Part shown: positions 55,234 through 64,000 of the stretch, in pieces
Layout: each line of letters starts with the position of its first letter
Position numbering within the stretch: the stretch's first letter is position 1
Assembly (NCBI GenBank): GCA_002270565.1
Contig: NQMI01000007.1
Span: forward strand, 496,001-560,000
Direction of reading: 5' to 3'
DNA: 64,000 bases
Source: Stenocarpella maydis
Lineage: Eukaryota; Ascomycota; Sordariomycetes; Diaporthales; Diaporthaceae
Notes under the pieces: generated by a model
The model's database searches: none
What the model saw: only the letters and a program-made list of their open reading frames with translations
Told to the model about the DNA's origin: nothing
Made by a program: the position numbers and the translations under genes

Positions 55234-58200
55234 TAGGTCGTGTTTTCAATCAAAAATGGCAGTAACTTAGTACTCAAACGCTACGAAAGTTCTGGCGATC
55301 TTGTACATCTTAAAATCTAGCCTGGTAACTCAGCACCGAGTGTCTGCTCTCATTATGCCAGAAATTCAGTGGTTCTACGCTCGGCTGTATTGTTTTTCTA
55401 TTGAATAGACTTGATATGATAATGGGACGGACTGGGGGGCCCGTCTTTTCATCTCCTATGGCATGTTCGTGCAGCCCTGCCATATATAATAAAGTATAGT
55501 TACACAGCAATCTTAACAATGTTATATTACTATATTCAGGACCCCTGTTCGTAAATGCAATGCATGATTTACTACTTTGGAAGGTCACTAGTATCAGCCG
55601 AAACGGGTGCCGCTGTTCAAATCTTTTTCTGGTCATGTAGAGGAGATTTATGGAAGGAGTAGGTGTGAAGCCGGCAGTAGTCTGATGGCGACCTGATGGC
55701 CACACAAAAAATGGCAAAGCCGTCAAAGCCGGCTTGATTTGGGAAGAGCTCGTGTCTTTGGAACTGAGCATTTCAAAGTTCTGACGTGGCAAGGGCATTG
55801 TGACGGGACGGCTCTTATTGGGAAGTCCGACCCATAGATTGGATATTCTGCCAGTGGTCTTTTGGCTTAACTGGCTAACAACGCAATCGTGCTACGTTGC
55901 CCAGCAGTGCGTAGTATGTGCCATGCATCAAAGTTCCGTCACTGCTCCGGGGCCCAAGTATGTGTCTGTAGTTACTTAGTTTCTTAGTTACTCAAGTAGG
56001 GCTGGAAACAAGTAGCCAGCTCAGCCGAGAAGCAATTTCCCTAACTTAGCACCTCCTTCTACTATCATATATCCTAGACTAAAACCAACCATGTAATTTA
56101 ATCATGATGCTTAATATTAAATTTATTAGATTATAGACAGGGCTGACGGGTAATAGTAATTATTATATCAGTTTATTAATCGGCTGATAAGAGGTCACCT
56201 AGGCGTTGTGCCTACAAGGGTCTTTGTGTGCAACTGCAGACACCCCTGCAGCGCAGGCAACCCCGGGGCAATGACATGTGCAAGGATATTCGGCCTGACG
56301 GGGAACGTCGCACATGGGATGAAGTAGGATGAAGTGGCCCAATGGCGAGTGGTGCAAGATCAAGGCCGGCGTGTCGTGGGGCGGAGAGTGGCTCGGCAGG
56401 GAGCGTTGTGTGTGTGTGCACGAGGGCCCTGTGGGATTGTTTGGGTCAATGGCACACCATGGGATTGTGACGGCGGCTGTGCGGACGTTAGGGCGTTGTG
56501 GTAGGTATCTGCAGGTAGGTATGCACTGGGCAGTCCAAAAAAAGATCCTGTCCCGCAACGGCGCACCCCGGCTGGAGAGACGTGCGTGTCCAGCTGTGCT
56601 GGCCTTGTCCATACGGATGATGAGGTGGCCTGTCGAGATATGCAGGCCTAGAGACAGATTCCGACGAATACGCGCAGCGCAGCGCAGCAGCTGGGCAGAG
56701 CACAAGGACAGGGCAGGGCGTTGAGGTGCTATTGGTGATGGTGAATCGCGTCTCGCCTTGGCTGGGCAGCACACTGACTGACAGAGTGACGTTTATGCTT
56801 GTTGTCTGTGCTTGCCAGGATGACACCCACGGCGGTCCAGCGCAGGGGCCCAGGCGGGGCAGGCATGCATGCAGCTGGACTGCTTGAGGAGCACCTCAAA
56901 TGTTGAGGCATGCCAGTGGGGCCAGCGGCCTCCACCCCCAGGCTCGGATCCACCCCGAGTCAGGGGGGAGATCCCGCAGCCCAGGTTCATGGCACAGGAT
57001 GAGCTGTCAAGGTCCGGGGATGTACGAGCTACACTACATACATGTCTTGCAGCACGTACCACCATAGCATGTGTGTACTTACATAAGTACCTACCCCGTA
57101 CATACTACGGAGTACCTAGGGTAGGTTGTATGTACGCAGTACCTACATAGTAAACTCTACGTACTCCCGTCCGTCAGTCGGTCCTGGTGCAAGGCAGAAG
57201 CTGCCCGCCGCTCCCACCCCAGGCCTCCTTCGGCGCTGGCTTCCTTCTCATCTTTCAGTCGACCAGTTGGGGCGCGTGTGACTGGGATTACCAGCGTAGC
57301 TCATTTCTGGCGGATACTCAGCCGGCCCTGCTAGTCACTCAGCTCCGTTGATCCGTCTTGTGGTTACATGGCGTCGCTGCAGCGAGACCGGATGCTGCCG
57401 CTGCATCATCTCTTCTCCCGCCCTCCCTCTCCGGTCAGCCAGAAGCCAGAAGCCAGAAGCGACAAACTGAATAAACCTCGCTCTTTCTTGGTCTCGGGCC
57501 TCCTCTTGCTCGCCAACGAGCAGCCTCATGCCGTCGGTTGTATTACATATCTAGCCTGTAGTCCCCTCCCACAGCAGCAGCAGCGGCAGCAGCGGCAGCA
57601 GCAACAACAAGCAGCAGTGGTAGCACCAACAGCACCAGCAGCCACCCTCAGCCACCACCACCGCCGCCAGCATCGTGTGTAGTCGTCGTCGTCGCACTCC
57701 ACGCACCACGATCCAAGACGGGCTGTCGCCTCGCCCCAGTGATTGGTCGTCGGCCTGCAGCTGCCTGCCTACTTCTGCCACCCCATCGCCCTCACCCTGC
57801 AGTAGCGCACATCGAGGGGCAGCAGGCACAAAGTGCCCCGGCGGACCTCTTCTGCCTCTGCAGCTTTTAAATTGTTTTTTTTTTTGGAGAGAGAGAGAGA
57901 GAGAGAGAGCCTCACCCGCCCTGCATCACCCTCTCTGCATCACACTTTCTGCATCACCCTCTCTGCATCCCTCCCGCCCGCTCACTGCTTTTGCACCCTC
58001 ATTTGCACCCTTCCCGCCTGCATCCGCTCTGCTGACGCCTCCCTCTCCTGCCCTGCAACATCAGAGCCTTTCTTCCTCACGTCGTACAATGCCTGCTTCT
58101 TCTTGAAGGCCCGGGTCCACCCTTCGACTGCTGTCAGGCAACCACCACCACCACCACCACCATTCCCGCCCTCTCTGCGAGGCCACGGCTTCCTGCTGCC

Positions 58201-58329
58201 TTAGCATCGCCGGGCTCCTGACGCCTCTCGATATTTGATCGCCTCATCTTTGCACATTTGTTACCTAGTCTCGTCCTCGTACTCCACAGGTGGCCTCCTT
58301 CGGTGTCAGTATTGTCACCCTGGTCCCAC
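55234..58329. other. 3.1-kb intergenic region with microsatellites
   Basis: The first part is AT-rich (~56070-56180). A dense cluster of GTACCTAC/CCTAGG palindromes lies at ~57080-57135. (CAG)n-type repeats occur at ~57573-57612, a (GA)n run at 57886-57911, and (CAC)n at 58139-58162. The last ~800 bp are a CT-rich promoter and long leader of the AAA ATPase gene. No gene could be supported. Confidence 0.5.
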
Positions 58330-61300
58330 ATGCCCCACGGCCCACTCAACCGCGTGAGCCCCAACCCAGACTTCATAACTGCGCTGCTCCCTATGCGCCC
58401 ATTTCCCCAGCAACATACCCCCAAGAGAAACCCACGCAGCTCCCCTGAGGAGCCCATTTCCTTCGCAGTTGCTCTGCCCAGTATGGACTCCATCCCACAG
58501 CAATCCGACACCCTCATCAGGGAAGGCGAGCCCTCCAACTCGCCCCCCGAGGACGACGTCAAGCCCACCTCAGCAGAAGCCGTCGCAAGTCCTGATGCTC
58601 CCTCAAAGCCCAAGGATGCGCCCAAATCCCGTGAGCCCAAGAGGAAGAGCGCCAAGAAGCAGTCAAAGGACACCAGGAAGAAGGACAAGAAGAAGAAGAA
58701 GAAGAAGAGGCTTGCTGCAATCAACGACTCTTCCGACTCCTCCTCTACCTCCTCTGACAGCGATTCTTCAGACTTGGCCTCGGACACCGACACAGATGAT
58801 GACGAGGTTGTACGCCGCAGGCGCACACACAAGAAGCGAGAGGAAGGCCCAAAGGGCAAAATGGTCGGTGATACCAAGAAGCACAGGGCTCCCGTCAAGA
58901 GCAAGCTCAAGCCTGCCGCCGCCGCCGCTGCCGCCGCCGCTTCCGCCTCTGACTCGGACTCGGACTCGGACTCTTCTCAGACCAGCCTGGACTCCTCCAG
59001 CTCCGACGCGGAGGACGCCAAGCCCGTCACCGATCGCCACAAGAAGACCAGGGACCAGACCTTGAAGCAGGATGTTGGATTCCAGGTGGCTAGGGAACTG
59101 CAGCGGATCCTTCAGCTTGCTCAAGCACATGTTCCTCCTGCTGCTAGCCTCTCTGGTCATGCTGCTTTAGGTTCTGGTCTCGACCCTGGTCTGCTGCAGA
59201 ATCCTGGTGCCACCCTGCCTCGGTCATCTGCCATAGGAACCCTGGCCAATAATTACCCCTCCATGGCTGCAGCGGCCGTGCGCACTCGTCCCGCCTTCGA
59301 TGAACGCCTGGCGCTTCTTGATGGTTTGGGCGACCCACTGGGCCAAGACGCTGGACTTCAAAACCGCCGGGCACGTCAAGGCCGCCTGGCCGCGGAGCTG
59401 GCCAACTCGAGAATGACGGCTGGTGGCGCAGCTATTCTGCAGGCCCAGAAACAGAAGCAGAAGGCCAAAAAGTATGACTTCAAGAGGGTCGACCAGGTGT
59501 GGGACAACTCAATCCACAACTTTAAGCTCCAGGACACGGCGGAATCTGCCGCTGACAAGAAGTACGACGGCTTCTGCTTCCACGTTCGCCGCACCTTTGA
59601 CTGGGAAGGCAAGTACAAGGCCACAGTTGTAGATGTGAAGAGCAAGGCCCTGAGGGAATGCCTCCAGGACGTCATAGGGAACATCAAGGGTGTCAGTCTT
59701 GTGGACGACACGCCCAAGCTTGACCCGAATGTCTTGTTCCTCTACCTCGAGGACCTCAGGAAACATGCAAAGCAGCTCAAGAAGCAGGTCAAGAGCCCGT
59801 CGGCGTCTGACAAGCAGGAGCGGAAGAAAGAGGTCAAGTGGCTGGAGGAGAAGAGGCTCCACCTCAAGGTTCTTGTAAAATACATTGACAAGGACTACGA
59901 ACACGTCAAGAAGAGCCTCTACCCGATGCTGGAGCACGGGCTCATCACGTTTGATCTGCTCTGGGCACTGTGGAAGCCAGGCACCCTTGCGTATACCACA
60001 ACATATGGCTCACACGACGAGCCTCGGGTTTTCAAGGTTGACTCGGCAGAAAAGCATTACCACATCACTAAGGGTGAATTCTACTACGTTGACGGCAAGG
60101 TGAGTGCAAGACTGCGGCACATCGGCTTCCATAACACCTGCACCTATTGTACCCACCCCTGCTGTATCTACTCCCAAATCAGATTGCTGACAGGATTCCA
60201 AGTATTTTGAGTACGATGGGAAGCAGTTCGGCTACGGTCGTATGATGGAAGAGATTGGGGAGTTCCGCGGTGCCAAGAAGATCACGAGTCTCAGTTCTTA
60301 TCCGCTCAAGTACCACAAGAACGAGGACCAGATACGGAAGGACTTGATCGAGCGAGGCAAGAAGTTTGTGTCACTTAGCGGTGTACACTACAAGTCGCAT
60401 CATGGAATGGCGTACTACAAGAAGAAGAAATCAATCATCAAGGTGAACGTCAACGGCCGAGTGATGATCGACCCATCTATTCACAGAAGGATTAACCCCA
60501 ACTACCCAATCTCCCTTGTCCGGCCTAAGGAGCAAGACCTTCTCACTGAGGATGAAGAGTCTGACGAAGATGCCTGCTGTGGCTTGGGCTCCGAGTCAGA
60601 AGACGACGGCGCTCAGGACAGGGGCCTCGACGGCGAGGAGAAGGAGAAATACGTCACAAAAGTCATCAAGGACAACAAGGGGCGGCTGTCTGTTGTCCGC
60701 ATGACAAAGGACGAGGCCGAGGATCTGAACAAGGAGAAGCTCTCCAAGGTCGAGAATCAGGATGACTCCATCCTTGATGGCGAGAGTGACGAAGGCAAAC
60801 CCCAAAGCGAAAAGAAGACTCCGGAATGGACTGACGAGGAATACCTGATCTCAAGCCCCGTCGTGCTCGGCTTCTCATTCGGAGAAAAGCTCTGGTTAGA
60901 ATTTACCGTTTCCGGGGTTCAGGAAATCCGATGGAACGAGCAGGCTTACGAGTCTCTGGTCTTGGAGAAGAGAACCAAGGAGACGGTCAAGGTTCGCGGG
61001 ATCACTCTGATATAGCTCGCGTGTTGCGATGCCAGCTAACGCTCAAACAGGCCCTCGTTGAATCGCACAAGTATCACGCCACCGAGTCCATCGACGACGT
61101 GATACAAGGCAAGGGCAAAGGCCTCGTTTGTAAGTCGTCCACGAGATCTCGAAAACCCCCCCCCTCCACACCAAAAAGAGGGGGGAATTACTGACGACTT
61201 TTCAGCTGTCCTTCATGGACCACCAGGCACAGGAAAGACGCTCACTGCTGAGGGCATAAGCGAATTGTTGAAGTGCCCCTTATACATGGTCTCTGCCGGT

Positions 61301-61864
61301 GAGCTGGGCACCGATTCACGTATCCTCGAGGGAGAGCTCCAGAGGATCCTCGACATATGTCACGCCTGGGGCGCAATCCTGCTGTTGGACGAGGCCGATG
61401 TGTTCCTGGAGAAGCGTAACATGCACGACATCCACCGCAACGCCCTGGTCAGCATCTTCCTGCGGCAGCTGGAGTACTTCCAAGGCATCCTCTTCCTCAC
61501 CACGAACCGGGTGGAGACGTTCGACGACGCCTTCCAGTCGCGCATCCACATTGCCCTGCGATACGACCCGCTGGACCTCAAGGCCAAGAAGGCCATCTTC
61601 AAGATGTTTGTAGAGAAGGCCCGGGTGCAGCAGAAGACCGAAAGTGCGCCCTTCACAGAGGAAGAGTACAACACACTGGCCCGACATGACCTCAATGGGC
61701 GGCAGATCAAGAACACGGTCATCAGAGCTCAGGCGCTTGCGGTCAATAAGGGTGAGCCGCTGTCCATGGTGCACGTCAGACAGATCTTGGACGTACAGGT
61801 CAACTTTGATCGTGACCTGAAGGGTGGCACTGGATACCAGGACGCCATGAGGAGTTATTTCTAG
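58330..61864 (+). CDS. AAA+ ATPase with N-terminal DUF7025-type domain
   Basis: Four exons: 58330-60099, 60203-60991, 61051-61129 and 61206-61864, giving 1098 residues from the first in-frame ATG (MPHGPLNRV). ATG 58483 (MDSIPQQSD) is an equally plausible start and would give 1047. A Lys- and Ser/Asp-rich disordered head is followed by a helical region. A domain (~470-650) then holds GLITFDLLWALWKPGTLAYT, the DUF7025 signature of fungal AAA proteins. The AAA core has Walker A HGPPGTGKT (~883-891), Walker B ILLLDEADVF (~936-945), sensor FLTTNRVETFD and SRIHIALRY. Intron 1 could also end at 60193; the 60202 acceptor is preferred because the branch-like CTGAC lies 12 nt before it. Intron 2 has an unusual GTTCGC donor. 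Function of this family is unknown; ATP-driven remodelling is expected. Confidence 0.88.
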
Positions 61865-62639
61865 TGGATTCAGTCGGGAATCGGCGCGTCACTGCCAATT
61901 CACGTGGGGTTGGGGCGTTTTGTTACGTTTGGGCCTGCAAGGAAACCAGCCTTTTCCCTGCACTCCTCGACATTCCTTACAGTACGAAACGGGGCACAGG
62001 ACGAACGGGATAGCACAGAATCTTGGACGGCGTTCATGTGGCGGAAGTGATCGATGAATCCTCACCACGCAGAGCTGGTCGTGTCAGACTTGGACAGTCT
62101 TGCCGGTCATTCTCATTCTCGTTTTCAAGAGACGATTTCGGATACTAGGACGCGACCGAGCTGGTACAAGCTAGCTTGCGGGTCAGAAAGCAATTGGAGG
62201 CATTATGAGTGTATTTTGTAGGGTAACAAATCAAGGCTTTCGGCTCTTTGAACCTTGTCTCCTCTTTGACATGCCAGTGAAGGTGACTCCTTTTGGGAAC
62301 AGTGGCCTTGCATGATCACATTCGTTTTGGCTGGTGTTGTTCTTGATCGGATCATAGTTCCCTGTTTTATAAGAGAGAGAGAGAGAGAGAGGGCTGTGGT
62401 GGTTCCTTTACATGGTTATGAATGCTTAAAGACTCAGCATTAAATAATAATTATAATGCTGGCAATACTAGGTTTAAAAGATAATAGCCATGGTAAGGCT
62501 CGTTGAGACCGAGTTTGGCCGCGTGTAGACTATAATTATACCGGCGAACAGTTAGTTATACGGCGAAAGAAAGCTGCCGTCTTAGAAAAATGTACCTACA
62601 GTATGAGCGAAGCCCTCCCTAGCTTTCCTTCTACATTCA

Positions 62640-62687
<48 letters not shown>

Positions 62688-63203
62688 AGCCCTCCCGAGT
62701 GTCCTCCGAAGAGGCCACGAGATAACAAGCTTGCAAAAAAAGCCCTCACATTTGGGTTAAGATGTGACATTATTTGTCAATGGTGGTTGTAAGTGAGACT
62801 CGAGTCATGTCTTGCATATCTCACATGGTATCTGGCAACTTGGCAGAGGCAGAGGCTTCAACACCATGTCCGTATCTCAACTCTCACCGTGGCCCCAGCT
62901 GATTAGACGGCCCGAAAGTGTCCAATGGCTGACTGCCGAGCGGGTCCATCACGGCTCGGCGCCCATCAGCACCGCTCGCCAACCCCGGCCCGCAATCTCG
63001 TTGCCCCTTGATGCTCCGGCCGCTAACCTTGATTGCGGCCGATAGAGGCCGCAGTATAATAACCGGGCAGTCGGGCCCTCCCCAGAGCAAGTCGGTGACG
63101 GTTGCTGCGCAGGCCTTTTCACTCCGCATCTGCATCTGCATCCGCCCCGACAGGCCCTAGCACCACGCCTCGCTTCTTCTGTTTCCAGGACGTGCACAGC
63201 AAG
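61865..63203. other. Intergenic with GA and AC microsatellites
   Basis: 1.3 kb holding the ATPase 3' flank and the phosphatase promoter. It contains a (GA)n run at 62371-62391 and a long (CA)n run at 62640-62682. No gene seen. Confidence 0.5.
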
Positions 63204-64000
63204 ATGAGATCACCGACAAGAACTACCGGGACGCTCGCCGGCGCCATGCTCGCCCTGGCCGGCAACGCCGAGCCGGTGCTGCGTGGGAACGGCACCGCGA
63301 CCCTGGCTGGCCCGTCACTGACCCACTGGCCAGCCGAGGCGGCTGCGTCGCTGGACGCCATGATCGCTGCAAACGCGAACCAGAGCAGTAAGCACACCAC
63401 CACCCCTGTCCCCGGGGGCAGGCTGCTGACACAGGCGGCCAGACTACGCCGTGTTCGACATGGACAACACGTCGTACCGGTTCGACGTGGAGGAGTCGCT
63501 GATCCCGTGGCTCGACAACAAGGGCGTCCTGCGGCGCGAGTGGCTGGGCCCGGCGCTGACGCCGATCCCGTTCCGGGACAACGCGACGCACGCCGAGTCC
63601 CTGTACAGCTACTACCTGCGGCTGTGCGACGTGGACGAGCTGCTCTGCTACCCGTGGGCGGCGCAGGTGTTCGCGGGGCTGACGCTGCGGGAGCTCAAGG
63701 GCCACGTGGACGAGCTCCTCGCGCACAACGGGAGCGTGCCCGTGACCTACTTCGAGGGGGACGAGGTGGTGTCGGGCGAGGTGTGGCCGCCGCGCGTGTT
63801 CCGCGGCCAGGTGGAGCTGTACGGGCGGCTCATGGCCAACGGCATCGCCGTGTACGTGGTGTCGGCGTCGTCGGAGGAGGTGGTGCGCATGGTGGCGTCG
63901 GACCCGCGCTACGGGTACAACGTGCCGGCCGAGAACGTCATCGGCGTGACGACGTTCCTGCGCAACGCCACGACGGGGGAGCTCGTGACGGCGCGGCGGC
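63204..64000 (+). CDS. Secreted HAD-family phosphatase, 3' end beyond the window
   Basis: Exon 1 is 63204-63387 and exon 2 starts at 63443, running off the end; the 55-bp intron (GTAAGC to GCCAG) splits an Asn codon. The N-terminus MRSPTRTTGTLAGAMLALAG is a likely signal peptide. The HAD motif I reads VFDMDNTSYRFD, with the nucleophile Asp67 and acid/base Asp69 just after the splice. Motif II is likely VYVVSASSEEVV. The sequence LIPWLDNKGVL and the later helical cap resemble fungal and bacterial secreted phosphorylcholine or phosphoserine-type phosphatases, but the substrate is not established. GC content is very high, like exon 3 of the A-T-R reductase. About 247 residues are visible; motifs III and IV lie outside. 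Confidence 0.8.
   Translation, partial: MRSPTRTTGTLAGAMLALAGNAEPVLRGNGTATLAGPSLTHWPAEAAASLDAMIAANANQSSKHTTTPVPGGRLLTQAARLRRVRHGQHVVPVRRGGVADPVARQQGRPAARVAGPGADADPVPGQRDARRVPVQLLPAAVRRGRAALLPVGGAGVRGADAAGAQGPRGRAPRAQRERARDLLRGGRGGVGRGVAAARVPRPGGAVRAAHGQRHRRVRGVGVVGGGGAHGGVGPALRVQRAGRERHRRDDVPAQRHDGGARDGAA

Noticed and set aside
56199..56774. 191-codon minus-strand frame
   Set aside because: Compositional Cys/His/Pro/Arg content, no start context, no domain.
1..64000. CRISPR array, bacterial operon, rRNA or intact tRNA
   Set aside because: Spliced genes show fungal nuclear DNA; no regularly spaced repeats and no sequence with intact A and B boxes or rRNA character was seen.

Overview
The window is nuclear DNA of a filamentous ascomycete (Pezizomycotina, most likely Sordariomycetes; that rank is inference). 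Genes carry short introns of about 50-105 bp with GTRNGY-type donors and (Y)AG acceptors. Families typical of moulds are present: a fused CYP505 P450-reductase, an A-T-R NRPS-like reductase, a fungal SET/MYND protein, an F-box/ankyrin protein and a GH16 glucanase. Decayed DNA is AT-rich in a way that resembles repeat-induced point mutation (RIP). No tRNA, rRNA or CRISPR array could be supported. All exon joins below were read by eye from the sequence, keeping frame and family motifs.

Layout. 0.5-10 kb is housekeeping-like: a 1083-aa mitochondrion-targeted repeat protein, an 89-aa polyQ microprotein (minus) and an FHA-domain protein of the Tos4/Plm2 type. 10.5-13.9 kb (minus) is a three-exon A-T-R carboxylate reductase. 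14.78-16.62 kb is a complete but mutated pogo/Fot1-like DNA transposon with both terminal inverted repeats and flanking TA. 17.0-18.9 kb holds two small coiled-coil genes (minus) that share an 8-codon first exon. 20.2-21.9 kb is an SRPK-like kinase pseudogene. 22.0-25.2 kb (minus) is an F-box/ankyrin gene. 26.0-27.9 kb (minus) is a SET/MYND gene. 28.4-29.4 kb is an AT-rich island. 29.6-30.4 kb (minus) is a four-exon small secreted protein.

31.9-35.9 kb is a graveyard: a P450 pseudogene, a 0.58-kb element with long inverted termini, a retroelement-tail-like repeat, and an AIF-like oxidoreductase pseudogene. 37.9-38.9 kb is a secreted GH16 enzyme. 39.7-43.4 kb is a convergent pair, an ACS-family MFS transporter and an amidase, which together suggest uptake and hydrolysis of an amide. 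A second retroelement-tail copy lies at 43.95 kb. 46.9-50.2 kb is the CYP505 fusion, followed by a basic coiled-coil protein, a third copy of the tail repeat at 53.4 kb and a divergent SDR at 54.2 kb. 58.3-61.9 kb is a DUF7025-type AAA ATPase. The window ends inside a secreted HAD-type phosphatase.

The stretch from about 14.8 to 36 kb is an accessory island: one dead transposon, at least three pseudogenes, two classes of repeat, and genes (ankyrin, coiled-coil, small secreted) of types that often vary between strains. The strongest structural discoveries are the delimited transposon, the inverted-repeat element at 33.5-34.1 kb and the three-copy repeat with a purine tract.
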